Part shown: positions 53,301-60,362 of the stretch, piece by piece
Numbering within the stretch: position 1 is the stretch's first letter
Layout of the letters: every line of letters begins with the position of its first letter
Origin: Mycobacterium sp. 1164966.3
GTDB taxonomy: Bacteria; Actinomycetota; Actinomycetes; Mycobacteriales; Mycobacteriaceae
NCBI RefSeq assembly: GCF_001665395.1
Contig: NZ_LZSG01000008.1
Span: forward strand, 1 to 64,000
DNA: 64,000 nt
Reading direction: 5' to 3'
Notes under the pieces: generated by a model
Database searches by the model: none
What the model was told of the DNA's origin: nothing
Seen by the model: the letters and a program-made list of their open reading frames with translations, nothing else
Program-made: the position numbers and the translations under genes

Positions 53301-53643
53301 CATTTCGCCGCGGGCCGCCATCGAGGCCAAAGTGCTTGTCACCGAACGTGTTACGCCGCTGGTGATCGGCGGCCGCACGGTGCACCAGATCGGGTTGCCC
53401 TATCACTGGGGCGTCGGAGGCGACGCGGTGGTGAGCGGTGACGCTGCCAACGACCTGCTCGGTGTCACCCTGGACCCGAACGTGCAGATTCAGGAGTCCA
53501 AGGCCGGCTCGTGTGACATCCGGCCCGGTCGCCGCCCACAGGGCGAGGCGCTGCTGCGCCTGATCGAGGAGTATCAGTCGCGGGCGGGCGTGACCGTCGA
53601 GACGGGCAACGCGCGCGTCACCGAACCGGAACGGGAGGGCTGA
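50377..53643 (+). CDS. Formate dehydrogenase alpha subunit, selenocysteine-containing
   Basis: A 1088-residue molybdopterin oxidoreductase. The [4Fe-4S] motif is at Cys51, Cys54, Cys58 and Cys86 (VCPYCAVGCG and GRLCPKGS). The frame contains one UGA at 50944-50946, residue 190, in NQARI-U-HSATVPGLG; formate dehydrogenases carry selenocysteine at this site, ligating Mo or W. The frame runs unchanged through the UGA to the stop at 53643, and a SECIS hairpin follows directly. It contains the family's GTSFGRGGATQS and QGSNMAECHPVGF. There is no clear twin-arginine signal at the N terminus. It oxidises formate to CO2. The stop overlaps the iron-sulfur subunit start by one base. Confidence 0.95.
50944..50976 (+). 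promoter_or_regulatory. SECIS element for Sec190 of formate dehydrogenase
   Basis: After the UGA at 50944-50946 there are 11 bases, then a 7-bp stem GGTTCCC (50958-50964) / GGGAACC (50970-50976) closing a GGTCT loop. The distance and the GGUCU loop match the E. coli fdhF SECIS, whose loop G and U bind SelB. It lies inside the coding sequence. Confidence 0.9.
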
Positions 53644-54632
53644 TGGGGCAGCTGGCTGGACCGACCGATCCCACCACCGACGCGCGGTGGCCAGATCCCA
53701 AGCCGCGCAAGGGTTTCTTCACTGACACGTCGATTTGTATCGGCTGTAAGGCGTGCGAAGTGGCCTGCAAGGAGTGGAACCGCAATCCGCTCGACGGCGA
53801 GCTGGAGTTGCTGGGCTCGTCCTACGACAACACCGGGCACTTGGGTGCCAGCACGTGGCGGCACGTCGCGTTCATCGAGCAGGGCCGCGACCGCATCGAG
53901 CAGGCGCGGGAATCCGGTCGCGCGCTGGTGAACCTGGGTATTCCGAAGCTGCCTGGCCCGCCGGATGCGGTAGACACCAAGCCGCCCGACACTCCGGAGT
54001 TCCGCTGGCTGATGGCCTCGGACGTCTGCAAGCACTGCACGCACGCCGGCTGCCTGGATGTCTGCCCGACGGGCGCGCTGTTCCGCACCGAGTTCGGCAC
54101 CGTCGTCGTGCAAGACGACGTGTGCAATGGGTGCGGCACCTGCGTGGCCGGTTGCCCGTTCGGCGTGGTCGAACGCCGCAGCGACGGGACCTACACGACG
54201 CCGGCCCAGCGGTCGGATCGGCCGGCCGAAAAGTTCGTCACCGGCGTCGCGCAGAAATGCACGCTCTGTTACGACCGGCTCGTTGAAGACCAGACACCGG
54301 CCTGCGCAAAGACGTGCCCCACGACGTCGATCAAGTTCGGCAACCACGACGAACTGGTGGCGCAGGCGCGCGAACGGGTCGCCGAATTGCATGCGCGGGG
54401 GCTCACCGAGGCCCGCCTGTACGGCGCCAACGAGCACGACGGCGTCGGCGGCACCGGGTCGGTCTTTCTGCTGCTGGACGAGCCGGAGGTCTACGGCCTG
54501 CCACCCGACCCTCGGGTACCTACCGCCGACCTGATGCAGATGTTCAAACGGGCCGGCATGGCCGGGGCGGGCATGATCGCGGCGGCGGCGCTGGCTTTTT
54601 TGTCTTCGGTCAATAAGGCGAAGCGCCGGTGA
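53643..54632 (+). CDS. Formate dehydrogenase iron-sulfur (beta) subunit
   Basis: A 329-residue ferredoxin-type subunit with four cysteine clusters: ICIGCKACEVACKEWN, VCKHCTHAGCLDVCPTGA, VCNGCGTCVAGCPFGVV and KCTLCYDRLVEDQTPACAKT. It passes electrons from the catalytic subunit towards the membrane. A hydrophobic segment near the C terminus (GAGMIAAAALAFLSSV) may anchor it. ATG shares one base with the preceding stop (TGATG), and its own end overlaps the next gene by four bases. Confidence 0.93.
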   Translation: MGQLAGPTDPTTDARWPDPKPRKGFFTDTSICIGCKACEVACKEWNRNPLDGELELLGSSYDNTGHLGASTWRHVAFIEQGRDRIEQARESGRALVNLGIPKLPGPPDAVDTKPPDTPEFRWLMASDVCKHCTHAGCLDVCPTGALFRTEFGTVVVQDDVCNGCGTCVAGCPFGVVERRSDGTYTTPAQRSDRPAEKFVTGVAQKCTLCYDRLVEDQTPACAKTCPTTSIKFGNHDELVAQARERVAELHARGLTEARLYGANEHDGVGGTGSVFLLLDEPEVYGLPPDPRVPTADLMQMFKRAGMAGAGMIAAAALAFLSSVNKAKRR

Positions 54633-55690
54633 GCACCTCGGAGTTCGACAGCTTACGACCGCCGCAAGCCGGCGGCGGTCGTCGTAAGCGGGGGAAGCGA
54701 CGCCGCGACGAGACCCTGATGGTGCCCGAGGCGGAATTCACCAGCTATTACGGACGTCCGGTGGTCAAGCCGGCACCTTGGGGACACGAGGTCGGGGCCT
54801 ACCTGTTCCTCGGCGGCGTGGCCGGCGGGTCGGGTCTGCTCGCGGCCGGTGCCCAGCTCACCGGGCGTCCGGCACTGCGCCGCAACGCGCGGCTCTCGGC
54901 GCTGGTGGCGGTGATACTCAGCGCGGCCGCCCTGGTCAAGGATCTGGGCCGGCCTGAGCGATTCGTCAACATGATGCGGACCGTCAAGCTCACGTCGCCG
55001 ATGAGCCTCGGCTCGTGGATTCTGAGCGCCTTCAGCGCGGGTATCGGCATTGCCGCGGCGGCTGAGGTAGATCGTCTGACGGGCGAGCGAATTCCATTGG
55101 GGCCCTTACGTCCTGTACTGCGGACGGTCGAAGGGCCCGCCGGTTTGGAGGCGGGCCTGTTCGCGGCACCGCTGGCGGTCTACACCGCGGTGCTGCTCGG
55201 CGACACCGCGACCCCGACGTGGAACGCCGCCCACGAGGACCTGCCGTTTGTCTTCGTCAGCTCGGCCAGCCTGGCCGCCTCAGGCCTGGCGATGATCACC
55301 ACGCCCGTCGCCGAGACGGCTCCGGCGCGGCGCCTCGCCGTCCTCGGCGTGGTGGGCGACCTCGTCGCGACCAAGGTCCTGGAACGCCGGATGGACCCGG
55401 TGGCCGCAGAGCCGCTGCATCACGGTGGCCCGGGCCGGATGCTGAAGTGGAGCGAGCGGCTCGTCATCGCGGGCGGATTGGGGACGCTGCTCGGCGGCCG
55501 GCATCGTGCCGTCGCGGTGGCGTCCGGCCTGGCGCTGATGGCGGCGTCGGTACTTACCCGGTTCGGCGTGTTCGAGGCGGGGCTGGAGTCCGCCCGCGAT
55601 CCGCGTTACACGATCGAGCCGCAGAAACGCCGGCTGGCCGCGCGCCGGGCGGCGGGCATCACCGACGACTCGATCACGACCGCGGGCTGA
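54629..55690 (+). CDS. NrfD-type membrane subunit of formate dehydrogenase
   Basis: A 353-residue polytopic protein of the NrfD/polysulfide reductase membrane-subunit group. After a basic N terminus come about eight hydrophobic segments, the first GAYLFLGGVAGGSGLLAAGA; KDLGRPERFVNMMRTVKLTS is the typical conserved loop. It should pass electrons to menaquinone and replaces the cytochrome b subunit of FDH-N type enzymes. GTG 54629 overlaps the beta subunit stop. An imperfect hairpin (54651-54689) lies in its first codons. Confidence 0.88.
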   Translation: MSTSEFDSLRPPQAGGGRRKRGKRRRDETLMVPEAEFTSYYGRPVVKPAPWGHEVGAYLFLGGVAGGSGLLAAGAQLTGRPALRRNARLSALVAVILSAAALVKDLGRPERFVNMMRTVKLTSPMSLGSWILSAFSAGIGIAAAAEVDRLTGERIPLGPLRPVLRTVEGPAGLEAGLFAAPLAVYTAVLLGDTATPTWNAAHEDLPFVFVSSASLAASGLAMITTPVAETAPARRLAVLGVVGDLVATKVLERRMDPVAAEPLHHGGPGRMLKWSERLVIAGGLGTLLGGRHRAVAVASGLALMAASVLTRFGVFEAGLESARDPRYTIEPQKRRLAARRAAGITDDSITTAG

Positions 55691-55696
55691 GCCGTC

Positions 55697-55752
55697 GAGC
55701 GTGGGGTTTATGCACGCTGAATCGGCCCTGGCCGTGCGTTAAGCCCACACTC
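55697..55752. terminator. Bidirectional terminator-like hairpin between fdh operon and selD
   Basis: Arms at 55697-55716 and 55733-55752 are complementary at 16 of 20 positions (GAG.GTGGG.TT.A.GCACG) with a 16-base loop. They lie between two convergent stops, 55690 and 55763, with room for little else. Confidence 0.65.
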
Positions 55753-55762
55753 GGCGCGGGCT

Positions 55763-56734
55763 TCAGCGCACTTGGATGCCCTCACCGGCCACGGTGTGGC
55801 CGATGACCGGATAGCCGGGTAGCTCGCCGACTACCAGCAGGCCGCCCGAGGTCTGCGCGTCGGCCAGCAGTAGCAGGTCGTCCTCGGCGACATTGTGCCG
55901 TAGCTGCGGGCGTACCCAGTCGAGATTGCGGCGGGTGCCGCCGGAGACGAACCCGTCGCGCAGCGCCTCGCGCGCGGCATCGATCACCGGCACGGCCGCG
56001 CGTTCGACGACCGCGCCCACCTTCGAGGCCCGGCACATTTTGTGCAGGTGTCCGAGCAGGCCGAACCCCGTCACGTCGGTGGCGGCGCGCACGCCGGCTG
56101 CCAGCGCAGCGGTGGCGGCGTCGCGATTAAGTTGGGTCATGGTCGCGATCGCCTCTTTGAAGACCTCGCCGGTCTGCTTGTGCCGGTTGTTCAGGAGTCC
56201 GACACCGAGCGGCTTGGTGAGGGTGAGCGGCAGACCCGGTTCGGCGGCATCGTTGCGCAGCAGCCGGTCGGGATCGGCGACTCCGGTTACGGCCATGCCG
56301 TACTTGGGTTCCGGGTCGTCGATGGAGTGGCCGCCGATCACCGGACAGCCGGCCTCCGACGCCACCGCCAGGCCGCCCCGCAGCACCTCCGTCATAAGCT
56401 CCAATGGCAGCAGGTCGCGCGGCCACCCGACAAGGTTGATGGCCACCACCGGACGCCCACCCATCGCGTACACGTCGGAGAGCGCGTTTGCCGCCGCGAT
56501 GCGGCCCCAGTCGTAGGCGTCGTCGACGACCGGCGTGAAGAAGTCCGCCGTTGACAGCACCGCCAGGTCGCCGACCAGCACCGCGGCCGCGTCATCGCCG
56601 TCGTCGAGCCCGACGAGGACGTTCTCGCTCGGCTGCCCGACCAGGCCGCGCACCGCCTCCTCGAGTTCGCCGGGCGGAATCTTGCACGCGCAGCCGCCGC
56701 CGTGCGCATACCCGGTGAGCCGCGTCTGGGACAT
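55763..56734 (-). CDS. selD: Selenide, water dikinase
   Basis: A 323-residue SelD that makes selenophosphate from selenide and ATP. The active-site strand HGGGCACKIPP has Cys15, Cys17 and Lys18, so this is the Cys rather than the Sec version. The Asp-rich nucleotide sites appear in VGLDDGDDAAAVL and STADFFTPVVDD, and TDVTGFGLLGHLHKM is the conserved core. Met at 56734 (MSQTRLTGYA) is preferred over an upstream in-frame start. It is convergent with the fdh genes and divergent from tRNA-Sec, selA and selB. Confidence 0.94.
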   Translation of the reverse strand: MSQTRLTGYAHGGGCACKIPPGELEEAVRGLVGQPSENVLVGLDDGDDAAAVLVGDLAVLSTADFFTPVVDDAYDWGRIAAANALSDVYAMGGRPVVAINLVGWPRDLLPLELMTEVLRGGLAVASEAGCPVIGGHSIDDPEPKYGMAVTGVADPDRLLRNDAAEPGLPLTLTKPLGVGLLNNRHKQTGEVFKEAIATMTQLNRDAATAALAAGVRAATDVTGFGLLGHLHKMCRASKVGAVVERAAVPVIDAAREALRDGFVSGGTRRNLDWVRPQLRHNVAEDDLLLLADAQTSGGLLVVGELPGYPVIGHTVAGEGIQVR

Positions 56735-56752
56735 GGGCCGAGCGTACGTGCC

Positions 56753-56813
56753 CGCGAAAGTGCAACTACCGACGGCGCTACTCGGGAAACGAGTCGCCAA
56801 TCGCACTTCCGCG
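56753..56813. other. Three-tier stem-loop between selD and tRNA-Sec
   Basis: Nested complementary segments: CGCGAAAGTGC (56753-56763) with GCACTTCCGCG (56803-56813), GGCG (56774-56777) with CGCC (56795-56798), and ACTCG (56780-56784) with CGAGT (56790-56794) closing a GGAAA loop. It lies in the divergent promoter region, 18 bases before the selD start. It could be a terminator-like or leader structure. Confidence 0.6.
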
Positions 56814-56837
56814 GTGCTGGAAGTTAGGTTTACCGGT

Positions 56838-56930
56838 GGAGGCGTTTGGGTTCCTGGTGGGCCCCCCGGTCTTCAAAACCGGTGAGATCGAGCAGCTCGG
56901 TCTGGCGGGTTCGATTCCCGTCCGTCTCCG
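56838..56930 (+). tRNA. selC: Selenocysteine tRNA (anticodon UCA)
   Basis: A 93-nt tRNA with the marks of tRNA-Sec: long acceptor stem (GGAGGCG with GTCTCC side), anticodon stem CCGGT/ACCGG holding CTTCAAA, anticodon TCA at 56873-56875, a long extra arm (AGATCGAG paired with CTCGGTCT) and the T-loop GGTTCGATT. No CCA is encoded. It reads UGA as selenocysteine together with SelB and lies 29 bases upstream of selA. Confidence 0.95.
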
Positions 56931-56959
56931 CGACTCCGCCTAGGGCGACGAGGAGGAAA

Positions 56960-58267
56960 GTGACGCAGGTGGACCCGCGCCGCCTGATTCCGCGTACGGA
57001 TCAGTTGCTCGCGCTGCCAGCGGTGCAGCGGGCACGGGTGCGGCTGGGCGAACACGTCGTCAGAGCCGTGGTGCGCGAAGTTCAAGCCCAGGCCCGTCGC
57101 GGCGACCTGGCGCCCGACCGGGTGCAGGACGGGGTGCTGGCGTCCCTGGCCGCGCGCACGACCACGTCGCTGCGGCCGGTTCTCAACGCCACCGGCGTCG
57201 TCGTGCACACCAACTTGGGCCGTGCGCCGCTGGCCGCGGGCGCTGTCGAAGCGCTGGTCGAGGCGAGCGGCTACGTCGACGTCGAACTCGACTTAGCCAC
57301 CGGCACCCGCTCTCAGCGCGGCGTCGCTGCGCGCGAGGCGCTGCTCATCGCCTGCCCGGCGGCCGAGGACGCGCTCGTGGTGAACAACGGCGCTGCCGCG
57401 CTGGTGCTGGCGACCACTGCCCTATCGGCCGGGAAGGAGGTGGTGGTGAGCCGCGGCGAGCTGATCGAGATCGGCGCCGGATTCCGGCTGCCCGACCTGA
57501 TCGCCTCCACCGGTGCCCGGCTGCGTGAAGTGGGAACCACCAACCGCACGCATCTCAAGGACTACGCCGAGGCGATCGGCCCGCAGACCGGGTGCGTGCT
57601 CAAGGTGCACCAGAGCAACTTCCGGGTGGAAGGATTCACGGCAACCGTCACGCTGCCCGAGTTACGGCTGTTGACCGCCGAGCGGGACGTGCCGTTGGTC
57701 GCCGACCTCGGCAGCGGACTGCTGGCGCCCGACCCATTGCTGCCCGACGAGCCCGACGCCGCCACCGCGCTGTCCGAAGGTGCCGACGTCGTCACCGCCA
57801 GCGGCGACAAACTGCTCGGCGGGCCGCAGGCCGGCGTGGTGCTCGGCCGCGCGGACGTGGTGGCCCGGATGGCACGCCATCCCCTGGCGCGTGCCGTGCG
57901 CGCCGACAAACTCACCCTCGCCGCCCTGGAGGCGACCGTCCGCTCAGGGATATCGCCAGTAACGCGGTATCTGCACGCCGACTCCGAACGGCTGCGCGTC
58001 CGGGCCGAGCGGCTGGCCGCGGCGGTCGGCGCGTCCGTCGTCGCACACGACGGGCGAGTCGGCGGCGGGGGAGCGCCCGGCGTTCCGTTGCCTGGGTGGG
58101 CGGTACGGCTTCCGGAGTCCGCCGCCGCCCTGCTACGCGCGGGCGATCCCGCCGTGCTGCCGCGCGTGCACGACGGTGCCTGCCTGCTGGACCTGCGGTG
58201 TATACCCGAGTCCGACGATGATCGCCTGCTGGCCGCGGTGCGCAAAGCGTTGGGTGCAGATCCCTGA
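56960..58267 (+). CDS. selA: L-seryl-tRNA(Sec) selenium transferase
   Basis: A 435-residue PLP enzyme that converts Ser-tRNA-Sec to Sec-tRNA-Sec with selenophosphate. Signatures are TGVVVHTNLGRAPLA, VNNGAAALVLATTAL, GGFRLPD-like GAGFRLPDLI, KVHQSNFRVEGF and the PLP lysine in TASGDKLLGGPQAG. The start is taken as GTG 56960 after AGGAGGAAA; GTG 56969 with a better-spaced ribosome site is also possible. It follows tRNA-Sec closely and overlaps selB by four bases. Confidence 0.94.
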   Translation: MTQVDPRRLIPRTDQLLALPAVQRARVRLGEHVVRAVVREVQAQARRGDLAPDRVQDGVLASLAARTTTSLRPVLNATGVVVHTNLGRAPLAAGAVEALVEASGYVDVELDLATGTRSQRGVAAREALLIACPAAEDALVVNNGAAALVLATTALSAGKEVVVSRGELIEIGAGFRLPDLIASTGARLREVGTTNRTHLKDYAEAIGPQTGCVLKVHQSNFRVEGFTATVTLPELRLLTAERDVPLVADLGSGLLAPDPLLPDEPDAATALSEGADVVTASGDKLLGGPQAGVVLGRADVVARMARHPLARAVRADKLTLAALEATVRSGISPVTRYLHADSERLRVRAERLAAAVGASVVAHDGRVGGGGAPGVPLPGWAVRLPESAAALLRAGDPAVLPRVHDGACLLDLRCIPESDDDRLLAAVRKALGADP

Positions 58268-60054
58268 GCACGCACGTCATCGCTACCGCCGGTCACGTGG
58301 ACCACGGCAAGAGCACCCTCATTCGTGCCCTCACCGGTATGGAGCCCGACCGGTGGGAGGAAGAGCGCCGCCGTGGCTTGACCATCGACCTCGGGTTCGC
58401 CTGGACCACCCTGCCGTCGGGCCGGTCGATCGCTTTTGTCGACGTGCCAGGCCATCAGCGGTTCCTGGCCAACACGCTGGCCGGCCTCGGTCCGGCGCCG
58501 GTGGTCTGTTTCGTCGTCGCCGCCGACGAGGGTTGGCGGGCACAGTCCAGTGACCATCGAGATGCGCTCGCGGCGTTGGGAATTCGTCACGGCCTCATCG
58601 TGATCACCCGTGCCGACCGGGCGCCCGAGCGCGGGACGGCGGTTCTTGCGCAGGCGCGCGCGGAGTTGGCCGATACCGGTCTGCGAGATGCTCCCGGGGT
58701 GATCGTGTCCGCGGTCGACGGCACCGGGCTGGCCGAGTTACGCGCCGTCATCGACGACGTCCTGGCTCAGGTGCCCCCGCCCGATGCCGCCTCGCGGTTG
58801 CGGCTGTGGGTGGATCGGTCGTTCACCATCACCGGCGCGGGCACCGTCGTGACCGGGACGCTCGCTGCCGGGACCGTGGCTTGCGGTGACCGGATGGACG
58901 TGCTGGGTGCAAAGCACATGCGCTCGGCGGTGATCCGGGGTCTGCAGAGCTGCGGCGAGCCGCATACAACTCTCGGACCGGTGGCGCGGGTGGCGCTGAA
59001 CCTGCGCGGCGTCCCGCGCGATGCAATCCACCGCGGCGACGCCCTGGTCACTCCAGACGCCTGGCCGAGCACCCGCATCCTCGACATGTGCCGTACTACC
59101 GGCCGCCCGTTGACGGAGGTCGCCACACAGGTCGTCGTGCACGTCGGGACAGCGGCCGTGCCCGCGCGGCTGCGACCTTTCGACGACGATCACGGGCGGC
59201 TGACGCTGGGTAGAGCGCTGCCGTTGGTTCTGGGTGACCGGCTGGTGTGGCGTGCGGCCGGCAGTGCCGGAGTGCTAGGCGGCGCACAGGTGCTCGACGC
59301 CGATCCACCGGCGCTGCGCAGGCGGGGCGACAGTGCGCGCCGGGCCGCGGCGCTTGCTGTGATGGACGCGGGCGGCGACGTCGCGGCCGAGGTGGCCCGC
59401 CGGGGTGCGGTGCCGGAAAGCCACCTGCGCCGACTGGGGTTGTTACCGGCGTCGGTGCCCGCCAAGGTGCGAGTGGTGGGCGGCTGGTGGGTGCATCAGC
59501 CGGCATATGCCGCATGGCGGCAGCGACTGCGGGCAGCGGTAGACGAGCTGCATGACCGAGATCCGTTGGCTGGCGGGCTGTCTCGGGGAGCAGCTCGTGA
59601 CCTGCTGGCCCTGCCCGACGAGGCTCTGCTGGAGGCCGTCGCGCGCGACGCGGGGCTCGAGCAGGACGGCGGCCACATCCGGGTGGCCGGTGCTCGTGGC
59701 GAGCTGGGCCAGGCCGAAGCGGCGGTGGGTGAGCTGGAAACCCGGCTGGGGGCCGAGCCGTTCCGCGCGCCGGAGGCCTACGAGCTGTCGGAACTGCACC
59801 TTGGTGCTCGGGAACTGGCCGCGGCCGAACGTGCCGGCCGTGTGCTGCGGCTGCGTGACGGCGTGGTGCTGCTGCCCACCGCACCTGCGCTGGCGATGCG
59901 GGAGCTGGCGCGGCTCGAGCAGCCGTTCACCACAAGCCAAGCGCGGCAGGCGCTTTCCACAACACGGCGGGTCGCGATCCCATTGTTGGAATACCTGGAC
60001 GGGCGCGGTTGGACGCGTCGATTGGATGCCGGCCACCGCGAGGTAGTGCGGTAG
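58264..60054 (+). CDS. selB: Selenocysteine-specific elongation factor
   Basis: A 596-residue translational GTPase that brings Sec-tRNA-Sec to the ribosome at SECIS hairpins. The G1 loop reads TAGHVDHGKST, G2/G3 regions include RGLTIDLGFAW and DVPGHQRFL, and G4 is ITRAD. The C-terminal third (about 370-590) holds winged-helix repeats that bind SECIS RNA. The GTG at 58297 would cut off the first residues of the P-loop, and no ATG, GTG or TTG exists between the upstream stop at 58219 and it. The best start is therefore CTG 58264, overlapping the selA stop (CTGA). Confidence 0.92.
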   Translation: MSTHVIATAGHVDHGKSTLIRALTGMEPDRWEEERRRGLTIDLGFAWTTLPSGRSIAFVDVPGHQRFLANTLAGLGPAPVVCFVVAADEGWRAQSSDHRDALAALGIRHGLIVITRADRAPERGTAVLAQARAELADTGLRDAPGVIVSAVDGTGLAELRAVIDDVLAQVPPPDAASRLRLWVDRSFTITGAGTVVTGTLAAGTVACGDRMDVLGAKHMRSAVIRGLQSCGEPHTTLGPVARVALNLRGVPRDAIHRGDALVTPDAWPSTRILDMCRTTGRPLTEVATQVVVHVGTAAVPARLRPFDDDHGRLTLGRALPLVLGDRLVWRAAGSAGVLGGAQVLDADPPALRRRGDSARRAAALAVMDAGGDVAAEVARRGAVPESHLRRLGLLPASVPAKVRVVGGWWVHQPAYAAWRQRLRAAVDELHDRDPLAGGLSRGAARDLLALPDEALLEAVARDAGLEQDGGHIRVAGARGELGQAEAAVGELETRLGAEPFRAPEAYELSELHLGARELAAAERAGRVLRLRDGVVLLPTAPALAMRELARLEQPFTTSQARQALSTTRRVAIPLLEYLDGRGWTRRLDAGHREVVR

Positions 60055-60061
60055 ATACGCC

Positions 60062-60112
60062 GAGCAGACGGAAAATCGCCCAAAAACCCATGGTATTGGG
60101 CGAATTTGCGTT
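60062..60112. terminator. Palindrome of the GACGCAAAATCGC family after selB
   Basis: GACGGAAAATCGCCCA (60068-60083) faces TGGGCGAATTTGCGTTC (about 60096-60112), with one or two mismatches. It begins eight bases after the selB stop and is the third member of this hairpin family in the window. The rest of 60055-60362 holds no recognisable gene and probably the SulP promoter. Confidence 0.6.
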
Positions 60113-60362
60113 CCCCCGCAAGCGGGAGGTGCCCCCAGCTCGCCAAACGACAAAGATTTGGATTCGCTATGCACCCCGCCCGCCAAGTTGACCGGGCAGT
60201 ACAGCGCCCATACCTTCGGATGGAGGGGCGAGGCGTTTCTCAGCCGGACAACGAAGTCCGGGCCGCGTGTAAATGCCAGTGCGCCAAGAGGTTACATCGA
60301 CCTGCCGCAGCCTTGACAGTGGTTTATCGCAACGTCCCCTACTACCAACGAGGGAGCGACCA

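Noticed and set aside
58297..58299. GTG as the selB start.
   Set aside because: It would remove the first part of the G1 loop (AGHV), which every SelB has.
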